Shown in pieces: positions 1 through 5,972 of a stretch of DNA of 7,514 nt. The position numbers and the translations under genes were made by a program. The stretch spans positions 1-7,514 of the forward strand of contig JAHJTR010000157.1 of the NCBI GenBank assembly GCA_018829865.1, read 5' to 3'. Positions within the stretch are counted from its first letter, which is position 1, and every line of letters starts with the position of its first letter. Origin of the DNA: Patescibacteria group bacterium (GTDB taxonomy: Bacteria > Patescibacteriota > Gracilibacteria > UBA1369 > JAHJTR01). The notes below the pieces were generated by a model, which was given only the letters and a program-made list of their open reading frames with translations, searched no databases and was not told the origin of the DNA.

Positions 1-72
1 AAGTTTCTCCTCAATATTTAAAAGAAAATAACTTAGCAATTTTCTTTCAAGTTTTGATTTTATTTCAAACAT
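1..72 (-). CDS. N-terminus of a possible helix-turn-helix regulator, cut by the window edge
   Basis: An open frame of 24 codons starts with ATG (complement of 70-72) and runs off the left edge without a stop. It begins MFEIKSKLERKLL and continues with SYFLLNIEEKL. This pattern of a basic amphipathic helix followed by an N-x-E-E-like turn resembles the first helix of winged-helix regulators in archaea and uncultivated bacteria, which usually continue into a 'LYVRELAR'-like helix. That resemblance is from memory and covers few residues, so the family is tentative. That it is a real gene is supported mainly by the near-consensus promoter about 30 bases upstream of the ATG on the same strand, giving a leader of about 20 bases. 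There is no Shine-Dalgarno sequence before the ATG. It is transcribed divergently from the tRNA and copA side. Confidence 0.6.
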   Translation of the reverse strand, partial: MFEIKSKLERKLLSYFLLNIEEKL

Positions 73-99
73 ACAAAAGTAATTTATTACTACAATTAT

Positions 100-128
100 A
101 GTATAATTTGACTATAAAATTATGTCAA
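100..128 (-). promoter_or_regulatory. Sigma-70-type promoter for the left-edge gene
   Basis: Read on the minus strand, TTGACA (complement of 123-128) is followed after exactly 17 bases by TATACT (complement of 100-105). This is a 6/6 match at -35 and 5/6 at -10 with optimal spacing. Transcription would start near 93, about 20 bases before the ATG at 72. Confidence 0.7.
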
Positions 129-132
129 ATTA
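104..132. promoter_or_regulatory. Inverted repeat, possible operator over the left-edge promoter
   Basis: TAATTTGAC (104-112) and GTCAAATTA (124-132) form a perfect 9+9 bp inverted repeat around an 11-base AT-rich centre. The right arm covers the -35 hexamer of the minus-strand promoter and the left arm touches its -10, a typical repressor position. Centre-to-centre arm spacing is 20 bp, about two helical turns, as expected for a dimeric winged-helix regulator. Function is inferred. Part of the symmetry is contributed by the TTGAC of the -35 element itself. Confidence 0.45.
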
Positions 133-212
133 AAAACTTTTTAAAAATCAAAGGATGCTACTAATATTGTATCGAGCTCCAATTCAATGCTCCGAACCAA
201 CCATCCCCAACC

Positions 213-241
213 TTGCGAACCAAAATCTTTTAAGATATATT
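213..241 (+). promoter_or_regulatory. Candidate promoter for tRNA-Trp
   Basis: TTGCGA (213-218) is followed after 17 bases by TATATT (236-241), four and five matches to the -35 and -10 consensus. The start would be near 248, giving a 5' leader of about 18 bases before the tRNA at 266. A second, weaker possibility is TTGACT at 108-113, which has no good -10 at the right distance. Confidence 0.5.
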
Positions 242-265
242 TACGCTACATTTCAACTAAAATAC

Positions 266-341
266 AGGGCCATAGTGTCAGTGGTTAGCACGGCGGTCTC
301 CAAAACCGCAAGGCCGGGTTCAAGTCCTGGTGGCCCTGCCA
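266..341 (+). tRNA. tRNA-Trp (anticodon CCA)
   Basis: A complete 76-base cloverleaf can be drawn by hand. The 7-bp acceptor stem is AGGGCCA (266-272) with TGGCCCT (331-337). The D arm is GTGT with GCAC (275-278 and 288-291, one G-T pair). The anticodon stem is GCGGT with ACCGC (293-297 and 305-309) around the loop CTCCAAA. The T arm has loop TTCAAGT (319-325). The anticodon is CCA at 300-302, reading UGG. The discriminator base is G338, as in bacterial tRNA-Trp, and the 3' CCA is encoded at 339-341. The CCA anticodon is the standard one, not a UCA form that would read UGA as Trp. Confidence 0.96.
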
Positions 342-366
342 AGTCGAATTAACTAAAAACAAAAAA

Positions 367-672
367 ATGAAAAACAAAAAATGCGAATGCAAAGAAAATT
401 GTTCTTGCGGCTGCCCATGCAAAGGTTATGGCCACCGAATAGGCCTCTTCTTTGTACTACTTTTTGCACTCTGCTTCGCCTGGTTTTACATCCATCCAAC
501 CGAGCAAGATTTGCACATGAAACTATTCCAGATTTCCTTCTTCGAATTCGATGGCATGAACCTAAAAAGCTTCCTACTCGGAGCAATCCAAACCTACGTC
601 TGGGGATATATCGCAATTATTCTTTGGCATTTAACAGGATATTGCCCAATTTATAAAATGCTGAAAAAATAA
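367..672 (+). CDS. Small cysteine-rich two-helix membrane protein, function unknown
   Basis: This is a 101-residue protein ending in TAA. The N-terminus carries six cysteines in thirteen residues (C6, C8, C12, C14, C16, C18; CxC-x3-CxCxCxC), a density typical of soft-metal or cluster binding. Two hydrophobic segments follow, at about 25-42 (with C36) and 70-90, joined by a short loop with HP and FDGMN. A last cysteine, C93, sits just after helix 2, before a basic tail (YKMLKK). Both ends are probably on the same side; the basic tail suggests the cytoplasm. No family is recognised with confidence. It starts 25 bases after tRNA-Trp with no Shine-Dalgarno sequence and no obvious promoter of its own, so it may be co-transcribed with the tRNA. 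A strong hairpin follows, then copA on the same strand, so a role in copper binding or delivery is a reasonable but unproven inference. The ATG at 367 is the first in frame and places the Cys cluster at the extreme N-terminus. Confidence 0.8.
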   Translation: MKNKKCECKENCSCGCPCKGYGHRIGLFFVLLFALCFAWFYIHPTEQDLHMKLFQISFFEFDGMNLKSFLLGAIQTYVWGYIAIILWHLTGYCPIYKMLKK

Positions 673-709
673 TCCGGCAATCAAACAGTTTGCTATAAAA
701 AACACCATT

Positions 710-751
710 TCAGGATTTGATTATTCATAACCACAAATAATCAAATCCTGA
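710..751 (+). terminator. Perfect 16-bp hairpin, probable terminator
   Basis: The arms 710-725 (beginning TCAGGATTTG) and 736-751 (ending CAAATCCTGA) are perfectly complementary around a 10-base loop. A T-rich tail, TTTGTATTT, follows at 752-760. It lies 38 bases after the stop of the 101-residue gene. The stem is AT-rich and the T tract is interrupted, so it is weaker than a textbook terminator. It could also be an attenuating or RNA-processing hairpin ahead of copA. Confidence 0.55.
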
Positions 752-790
752 TTTGTATTTAACATCTCAAATCATATAACTAACTCCCAT

Positions 791-832
791 AAATTAGGAA
801 TTATTCGCCTAATAATTTGGAATTAAAAATTC
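791..832. repeat. Overlapping inverted repeats upstream of copA
   Basis: Two mutually exclusive dyads share bases. ATTAGG (793-798) pairs with CCTAAT (808-813). AATTATT (799-805) pairs with AATAATT (811-817) around the loop CGCCT. A third small dyad, GAATT-AAA-AATTC, lies at 820-832. The block is flanked by near-identical ACTCCCAT (783-790) and ACTCCCCAT (833-841). These lie just upstream of the copA -10 candidate and could be a protein-binding region. In such AT-rich DNA, chance symmetry cannot be excluded. Confidence 0.3.
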
Positions 833-872
833 ACTCCCCATATTATAAAAAAACTCAATTCACCAAATAAGC

Positions 873-878
873 TATAAT
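873..878 (+). promoter_or_regulatory. Candidate -10 element for copA
   Basis: A perfect TATAAT lies 32 bases upstream of the copA ATG, giving a start near 885 and a leader of about 25 bases. No acceptable -35 hexamer lies 16-18 bases upstream (850-855 reads AAAACT). The promoter may therefore need an activator or DNA distortion, as is common for metal-responsive promoters. Confidence 0.4.
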
Positions 879-910
879 AATTTATGCAAAACAAAGTATA
901 AAAAAATATT

Positions 911-3118
911 ATGAAAACCACAAACCTCAAAATCACCGGAATGACCTGCGCATCATGCGTTTTACATATCGAAAACGATCTCAAAAAACTCGATGGAGTT
1001 AAAGACGCCGTCGTAAACCTCCCACTAAAAAGAGGCAGCGTCACTTACGATGAAAACAAAATCGACATCAAAAACATCATTGCCGCAGTAAAAAAAGCCG
1101 GCTACATCGCTGAAACAGAAGACGAACATCAAATGGATCATCACAAAAAAAACAGCTCCACCGAAGACCACGCAGCCCACGCCCAAGCCGAAACCAAATC
1201 ACACATCAAAGACAGACTAACCAAATTATTAATTTCACTAATTTTAAGCATCGCAATACTCTCCCTCGGATTCATCTTCAAAATCGAACGCGGTATGGAA
1301 ATCATGATGATTCTATCCCTAATAATTCTCCTCACAAGCGGCCGCGATTTCTTCACCCGCGGCATCCCCGACCTGTTCAAAGGCCGCCCCGCAATGGACA
1401 CCCTAGTCGCTCTCGGCATCGGCGCCGCCTTCCTCTACTCCTCATATCTCACCCTCTTCACAAATATCAATGAAGAATATTTTATGGACGTCGCAATCAT
1501 CACCACATTTATTCTCTTAGGTAGATTTTTGGAGGCGAAAGCGAAAGGCAAAGCAAGCACCGCAATCCGCAAACTGCTCGAACTCTCCGCAAAAATCGCT
1601 CATCTAATCAATAAAGACGGCCAAATCCAAGATATTCCGGCCGATCAAATAAAAATAGCCGATTCGCTAAGAGTTAAGCCCGGAGAAAAAATCCCCACTG
1701 ACGGAATTATCACAGAAGGAAACCCAACAATTGACGAATCAATGGTAACAGGCGAAAGCATCCCCGTCGACAAAGCAAATGACGACAAAATAATTGGAGC
1801 CACCTTAAACGGCAATACGGCATTTACCATGAAAGCCACTAAAATCGGATCAGACACAGTACTCTCCCAAATAATCAAAATGGTACAAGACGCCCAAATG
1901 AGCAAAGCACCGATTCAAAAACTGGTCGATCTGGTCGCAGGATATTTTGTCTGGGGTGTAATTTTAATCGCCACAATCACTTTCATCGGCTGGGCAATTT
2001 ACAATGGCGAAATAACAAGTGCAGCCCTTATTCCAACAGTAGCCGTCTTAATTATCGCATGCCCCTGCGCTCTGGGCCTGGCAACTCCGATTTCGATAGT
2101 TGTAGGTTCAGGTAAAGGAGCACAGCTGGGTATATTGATAAAAAAGACCGAAAGCTTAGAAAAAGCTCACAAAATAACAGCCATAGCCTTCGATAAAACC
2201 GGAACCATCACCAAAGGCCGCCCGGAAGTTCAAGAATTTAAATTGCTAAGCAGCGAAAAACAAAAAGCCTATGAAATCGCCTTAGCCCTAGAAAAACACT
2301 CCGAACATCCTCTGGCAAAAAGCATCATCACTTATACCGAAAATCTCGAAGTTAACAATATCGAAGAAACCGTAAAAGAATTCAAAGCCATAGTCGGACT
2401 AGGCGTTGAAGGTAAAATAAAAGAAGAAACATATCATTTCGGCAGCAGTAAATACATGGATCAACTAAAAACACTAAACAACGAATCCAACACAGAAATC
2501 GAAAAAATGGAAAATAAAGGCTACACGGTTCTTTGCCTAGCAGACGACAAAAATATTCTAGCCATATTCGGAGTTCAAGACGGCATCAAAGAAAGCTCAA
2601 AAGACGCAATAAAGCTCCTCCATAAACGCAATATAAAAACAGTAATGATCACCGGAGACAATCAAAAAGTTGCAGAAGCTATTGCCAAAGAAGTCGGCAT
2701 CGACGAGGTTCACAGCAATATCACTCCTGACAAAAAAACTGAAATCATCATAGACCTTCAAAATCAAGGATATTACGTCGCCATGGTCGGAGACGGAATC
2801 AACGACTCCCCCGCCATCGCCAAAGCAGATGTGGGCATCGCAATGGGCACAGGCACCGATATCGCAATCGAAACCGGCGATTTGGTACTTGTAAAAGGTG
2901 ACTTACAAAAAGCCGCAACCGCCATAGAACTCTCACGCGCGACACTACGAAACATCAAACAAAACCTCTTCTGGGCCTTTATCTACAACACAATCGGCAT
3001 CCCCCTAGCCGCATTCGGGTTTTTAAACCCGGCCTTCTCAGCAGCCGCAATGGCAGTCTCATCCGTTTCGGTGGTATTAAACGCCTTAAGGTTGAAGCGA
3101 TTTAAAGCTGAATATTAA
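911..3118 (+). CDS. copA: Cu(I)-exporting P1B-type ATPase (CopA)
   Basis: This is a complete 735-residue P-type ATPase that pumps Cu(I) out of the cytoplasm at the cost of ATP. One N-terminal heavy-metal-associated domain spans about 1-68, with GMTCASC at 10-16 (C13, C16). It is followed by a histidine-rich linker (H73, H77, H78, H87, H90, H98). Eight membrane helices are expected near 104-124, 130-145, 164-182, 190-206, 342-362, 371-394, 686-706 and 711-725. The actuator loop has TGES (280-283). The ion site has CPC (384-386). The phosphorylated aspartate is D428 in DKTGT, the nucleotide domain has H466-P467, and the hinge has GDGIND (627-632). The copper-type signatures YN (692-693) in helix 7 and MxxSS (714-718) in helix 8 point to Cu(I)/Ag(I) rather than Zn, Cd or Pb. 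Length is normal for a single-HMA member. No Shine-Dalgarno sequence precedes the ATG. No CsoR, CopY or CueR gene and no separate copper chaperone gene is visible in the window. Third codon positions strongly favour A and C. Confidence 0.97.
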   Translation: MKTTNLKITGMTCASCVLHIENDLKKLDGVKDAVVNLPLKRGSVTYDENKIDIKNIIAAVKKAGYIAETEDEHQMDHHKKNSSTEDHAAHAQAETKSHIKDRLTKLLISLILSIAILSLGFIFKIERGMEIMMILSLIILLTSGRDFFTRGIPDLFKGRPAMDTLVALGIGAAFLYSSYLTLFTNINEEYFMDVAIITTFILLGRFLEAKAKGKASTAIRKLLELSAKIAHLINKDGQIQDIPADQIKIADSLRVKPGEKIPTDGIITEGNPTIDESMVTGESIPVDKANDDKIIGATLNGNTAFTMKATKIGSDTVLSQIIKMVQDAQMSKAPIQKLVDLVAGYFVWGVILIATITFIGWAIYNGEITSAALIPTVAVLIIACPCALGLATPISIVVGSGKGAQLGILIKKTESLEKAHKITAIAFDKTGTITKGRPEVQEFKLLSSEKQKAYEIALALEKHSEHPLAKSIITYTENLEVNNIEETVKEFKAIVGLGVEGKIKEETYHFGSSKYMDQLKTLNNESNTEIEKMENKGYTVLCLADDKNILAIFGVQDGIKESSKDAIKLLHKRNIKTVMITGDNQKVAEAIAKEVGIDEVHSNITPDKKTEIIIDLQNQGYYVAMVGDGINDSPAIAKADVGIAMGTGTDIAIETGDLVLVKGDLQKAATAIELSRATLRNIKQNLFWAFIYNTIGIPLAAFGFLNPAFSAAAMAVSSVSVVLNALRLKRFKAEY

Positions 3119-3772
3119 TCAGGGCAACATATCTCCTTTTTTATCAAAAGTTGCCACTTCATAATCCTCTTCTCCATCGGGAAATATTACTAAACAAGTG
3201 CTTATTTCTGCCCCACGACAAATAAATTTAATATTTTGAATTAAAAGTCTGCCTTCATCATCAAGTTCAGCATCCAACAAATACAATTTTCCATCCATAA
3301 ATAAACCAAAAGCTCTTTTAGCAGCTATCCTGATATGATCAAGGTTTACAAGATTACCTGCCGCATTATCAGCCTCAAGCATTTCTTCAATTTTTTCACT
3401 TGTTCCCTCTTTAGGCAACTCGACCATTGGACTTATCTTGGCACCCCAGCTCACAATCCCATATCCCCCTTCCATTTCAACACCTCGCAACATATTTATC
3501 TGCTCACGAATTTTTTCTTCCATTTTTCCAATTGCTTCTTGCTCAAAAAAAGCATTAATAAAAGATTTGTTTGCTACCAAATATCGCCATACCCCATATA
3601 TATTCTCCAAAAGTTCAGCCAATTCAATTTTTTCAAGCAATAAATCCCAACATTTTTGGCAAACAACATTGATATCGTTTTCATCATTCAAAATCATCAT
3701 GATCGACGGTAAAAGATTACGAAGATGTTCTTTAGTCCACAGATCCTCTGATTCAGTTTGTCGCTCACCCAT
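3119..3772 (-). CDS. Hypothetical protein, 217 residues
   Basis: This soluble, acidic protein has no signal peptide or membrane segment, and I do not recognise a family. The first part, to about residue 95, looks helical and contains a CxxC pair (C38, C41) in VVCQKCWDLL plus a Glu-rich helix around 45-58. The second part looks more beta-rich: EGGYGIVSWG (101-110), then an Asp/Glu-rich middle, then FGLFMDGKLYLLDAEL (155-170) and two further cysteines (C185, C193). The CxxC could bind metal or be redox-active, but only two close cysteines are present. The start is an ATG preceded by AAAGG about eight bases upstream, one of the few convincing Shine-Dalgarno-like sites in the window. The stop is TGA, directly adjoining the copA TAA with no space between. 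It lies downstream of the kinase gene on the same strand, after a 193-base gap, so it is probably a separate unit. Confidence 0.8.
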   Translation of the reverse strand: MGERQTESEDLWTKEHLRNLLPSIMMILNDENDINVVCQKCWDLLLEKIELAELLENIYGVWRYLVANKSFINAFFEQEAIGKMEEKIREQINMLRGVEMEGGYGIVSWGAKISPMVELPKEGTSEKIEEMLEADNAAGNLVNLDHIRIAAKRAFGLFMDGKLYLLDAELDDEGRLLIQNIKFICRGAEISTCLVIFPDGEEDYEVATFDKKGDMLP

Positions 3773-3783
3773 ATTTGTTACCT
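3773..3783 (-). promoter_or_regulatory. Shine-Dalgarno-like site before the 217-residue gene
   Basis: On the minus strand, AAAGGT is followed seven bases later by the ATG at 3772. It supports this start. It also stands out because copA, the 101-residue gene, the VWA gene and the response regulator lack such a site. Confidence 0.45.
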
Positions 3784-3849
3784 TTAAAAAAAATTTCTTC
3801 TCCCTCCGATTCTTTTATAAATAATTACTATTAAAGAAAAAGAGAGCTC

Positions 3850-3879
3850 AAAATACAGCAAAATCATACTTTTAAGCAA
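3850..3879 (-). promoter_or_regulatory. Weak promoter candidate for the 217-residue gene
   Basis: On the minus strand, TTGCTT (complement of 3874-3879) and TATTTT (complement of 3850-3855) are 18 bases apart, about 80 bases upstream of the ATG. Alternatives in the same gap are a perfect TATAAT (complement of 3931-3936) without a -35, and TTGACG (complement of 3890-3895) without a well-placed -10. The AT-rich gap makes all of these uncertain. No convincing terminator for the upstream kinase operon is seen here. Confidence 0.2.
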
Positions 3880-3965
3880 GATAAATTTTCGTCAACTCAA
3901 AAAACACCCCAGTGAATAATAATTGAGCATATTATAATACATTGTTTTTATTCTGATTTTTTTAA

Positions 3966-5303
3966 CTATTTAAATCTAATTACAATACTTATTGCTCTAT
4001 CATTTTTATTAATGCTAATTTTCCAACTATGTAATTCAACCAATTCTTTCACGATTGAGAGACCAATTCCCTTCCCCCCTTTCAAATCCCCATTGGTTCC
4101 CCTGTAATGTCTTTCAAAAAATTTCTTTACATTAATATTCTCTATTTCATCTATCAAGTTTGTAATTATAAATTCTTTTTTGTTCAAATTAATATTAATG
4201 AAACCATCTTTTTTTGTGTATTTAAGCGCATTTGACAATAAATTCCGAAAAATCAGCTTCACACTTGTTGCCTCTCCTACCTGATAAATGCCATTTTGAA
4301 TTTTATCTTTATCAATAACAATATCTTCTCGATGATACTTTTTAAGTAAATCTGCCAGAGTTTTATTAAGTATCGAAGAAATATTAATTCTATTTAAAGA
4401 AAATTTCGCCTGCTCATGAAATGCACGAGAACTTAATAATTTCAATGAATCATGGGCATAAAATAAATCCTCTTTAATCGATGCAATTCCCTTTTTATAT
4501 TCTTTTGATTTTTCGGATGCTTCAACTGTCGTTAAGGCAACACTAATTGGAGTAAGGAGTTCATGATGACAGTTTTGTGCAAATTCCCTGGTTTGCTCAA
4601 TAGACTTTCTAAGCGGTTTTAAAAGCCATTTTGACACAATTAATCCTGCAAAATAAGTCAAAATTAATATCAATAAAGTAACCCCAAACATCGTAACAAA
4701 CAGACTTTTTTGCTGATCTTGCGTAAAAGGACAATATTGCGCAGCCTGAACTATATATCCGCTATAAATACCACTATTAATATTTGTTGTATACAAGTAG
4801 ACACATGTATTTTCAATAATCTGCTTGTTAAACCCTTCCGTATCGACGTCTATAAACAATGCATTAAATAAATCAGAAGAAAATAAAATATCTCCGTTAG
4901 GCTTTATTACCCTTGAAAAAACACGTTTGTTTGCCTGAAGGTTATCAAAATCAACAATGATATCCTGATCTACCTCATCATCCAAGACCTCAGAAAGAAT
5001 CTTGTTTTCTTTAGAAATAGTTTTGTTCCGTATAACATTAATATTCTGAACATATTGCTCACTTTCATCTTTATCAGAAATACTTTGAGACTGATATTTA
5101 ACGCTTTTTTCTGCCAAATTATCCTTCTCAAAATCATTAACTATCTCAAAAATACTTGCATTGAGAATTTTTTCAGCCTCAGCATCCATTTTACTTACAA
5201 CAAGAAAAATAATGCTAATAGTAGTAATTAAAATAAACCCACTTAATGATATGGCAAAAAGAAGGGCGATTTTCTTTCTTGTTGATGCAAATGAGGTTTT
5301 CAT
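3966..5303 (-). CDS. Sensor histidine kinase, no HAMP domain
   Basis: This is a membrane sensor kinase of 445 residues from the ATG at 5303, or 449 from a TTG at 5315. Residue numbers here use the 449 form. A basic N-terminus (STRKK) leads into helix 1 (about 16-41). An extracytoplasmic domain of about 165 residues (42-205) carries only two cysteines, C171 and C195, and helix 2 spans about 206-227. The linker from helix 2 to the H box is only about 20 residues, too short for a HAMP domain. The phosphorylated histidine is H251 in HHELLTP (250-256), replacing the usual SHELRTP. The ATPase domain has an N box around N358-N362 (NLLSNALKYT) and a glycine-rich GKGIGLSIV (414-422). The D-box region reads ITNLIDEIENI (384-394), without the usual DxGxG. 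The ATG lies 4 bases after the regulator's stop. The TTG would overlap it by 8 bases and has GGAGG eight bases upstream, but that GGAGG also encodes conserved regulator glycines. The stop is TAG. It is the partner of the adjacent OmpR-type regulator. The signal is unknown. Confidence 0.92.
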   Translation of the reverse strand: MKTSFASTRKKIALLFAISLSGFILITTISIIFLVVSKMDAEAEKILNASIFEIVNDFEKDNLAEKSVKYQSQSISDKDESEQYVQNINVIRNKTISKENKILSEVLDDEVDQDIIVDFDNLQANKRVFSRVIKPNGDILFSSDLFNALFIDVDTEGFNKQIIENTCVYLYTTNINSGIYSGYIVQAAQYCPFTQDQQKSLFVTMFGVTLLILILTYFAGLIVSKWLLKPLRKSIEQTREFAQNCHHELLTPISVALTTVEASEKSKEYKKGIASIKEDLFYAHDSLKLLSSRAFHEQAKFSLNRINISSILNKTLADLLKKYHREDIVIDKDKIQNGIYQVGEATSVKLIFRNLLSNALKYTKKDGFININLNKKEFIITNLIDEIENINVKKFFERHYRGTNGDLKGGKGIGLSIVKELVELHSWKISINKNDRAISIVIRFK

Positions 5304-5307
5304 ACTT

Positions 5308-5970
5308 TTATTCAATCATATATCCTCCACCCGGTATAGTTTTGATTACCTCTTTCCCCAGTTTTTTTCGCAATCTAGCCACATGTACTTTTAATGAATC
5401 AGAAAAAAGTACATCCTGATCCTCATTCCCCCAAACAGTTTCATAAATTTCTTGTGAATTTTTTGCCTTACCACGATTTAATATCAAATATTCAATAATC
5501 CGATATTCAAGGGGAGAAAGCCTAACGTCTTCATCATTAATAGTGATCCTTTTTGCAACCAAATCAATAGTGATGTCGGCTTCCAAATAAAATTTTGTAG
5601 ATTTATCTTTAGATTCTCTTCTAAACAAAGCCCGAATTCGTGCAAGAAGTTCATCCATTAAAAAAGGTTTTGTTAAATAATCATCAGCGCCAAAATCTAA
5701 TCCCTGAACCTTTGATTCTAAATCTATGCGTGCGGTAAGCATCAATATTGGTGTATCAATCCCTTTTCTACGAAGCTCTTCACAAACATCAAGCCCATCA
5801 CCATCAGGTAAATTAAGATCAAGAATTATCACATTATAATTATTAACAGATGCCTTGTACCTGCCATTTTCAGCAGTAAAAGCTAAATCTGCATTATAGT
5901 TTTCATGGCGGAGAACAGTTGCAATATTCTCCGCCATTTTCTTATTGTCTTCTACAATGAGTATGTTCAT
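5308..5970 (-). CDS. OmpR/PhoB-family response regulator
   Basis: This is a DNA-binding two-component regulator of 220 residues, normal for the family. The receiver domain (about 1-117) has the acidic pair E7-D8, phosphoacceptor D51 in ILDLNLPDGDGL, the switch threonine T79 (MLTA) and the conserved lysine K101 (TKPF). All catalytic positions are present. The winged-helix effector domain (about 126-220) contains RLSPLEYRIIEYL (150-162), the recognition-helix region SLKVHVARLRKKL (192-204) and the wing TIPGGGYMIE. It starts two bases after the stop of the VWA gene without a Shine-Dalgarno sequence, so it is probably translationally coupled. The kinase follows directly. Phosphorylated by the kinase, it should bind direct-repeat DNA. 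A candidate site lies upstream of the operon at 7459-7474. Confidence 0.96.
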   Translation of the reverse strand: MNILIVEDNKKMAENIATVLRHENYNADLAFTAENGRYKASVNNYNVIILDLNLPDGDGLDVCEELRRKGIDTPILMLTARIDLESKVQGLDFGADDYLTKPFLMDELLARIRALFRRESKDKSTKFYLEADITIDLVAKRITINDEDVRLSPLEYRIIEYLILNRGKAKNSQEIYETVWGNEDQDVLFSDSLKVHVARLRKKLGKEVIKTIPGGGYMIE

Positions 5971-5972
5971 TA

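Noticed and set aside
155..352. 65-codon plus-strand open frame
   Set aside because: It runs straight through the tRNA-Trp gene, and its peptide has no recognisable features.
353..616. 87-codon minus-strand open frame, and a 91-codon frame at 381-656 on the plus strand
   Set aside because: Both are out-of-frame shadows of the 101-residue membrane protein, whose helices and Cys cluster make sense only in its own frame.
3016..3031. CGGGTTT-TT-AAACCCG dyad inside copA
   Set aside because: The two-base loop is too small for a stable hairpin, and the bases encode the conserved end of a helix (GFLNPAF). It is probably chance.
3123..3155. GGCAAC and GTTGCC inverted repeat near the copA end
   Set aside because: The stem is only 6 bp with a 21-base loop, no T tract follows on either strand, and it lies inside coding sequence. 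It is not a credible terminator.
3335..3824. Plus-strand open frames opposite the 217-residue gene
   Set aside because: They are antisense shadows, rich in Phe, Ser and Ile as expected for the complement of Lys/Glu-rich coding, and they have no start signals.
3930..3939. TATTATAATA palindrome between the kinase and the 217-residue gene
   Set aside because: Short AT palindromes are common in such DNA. It contains TATAAT but has no -35 in either direction.
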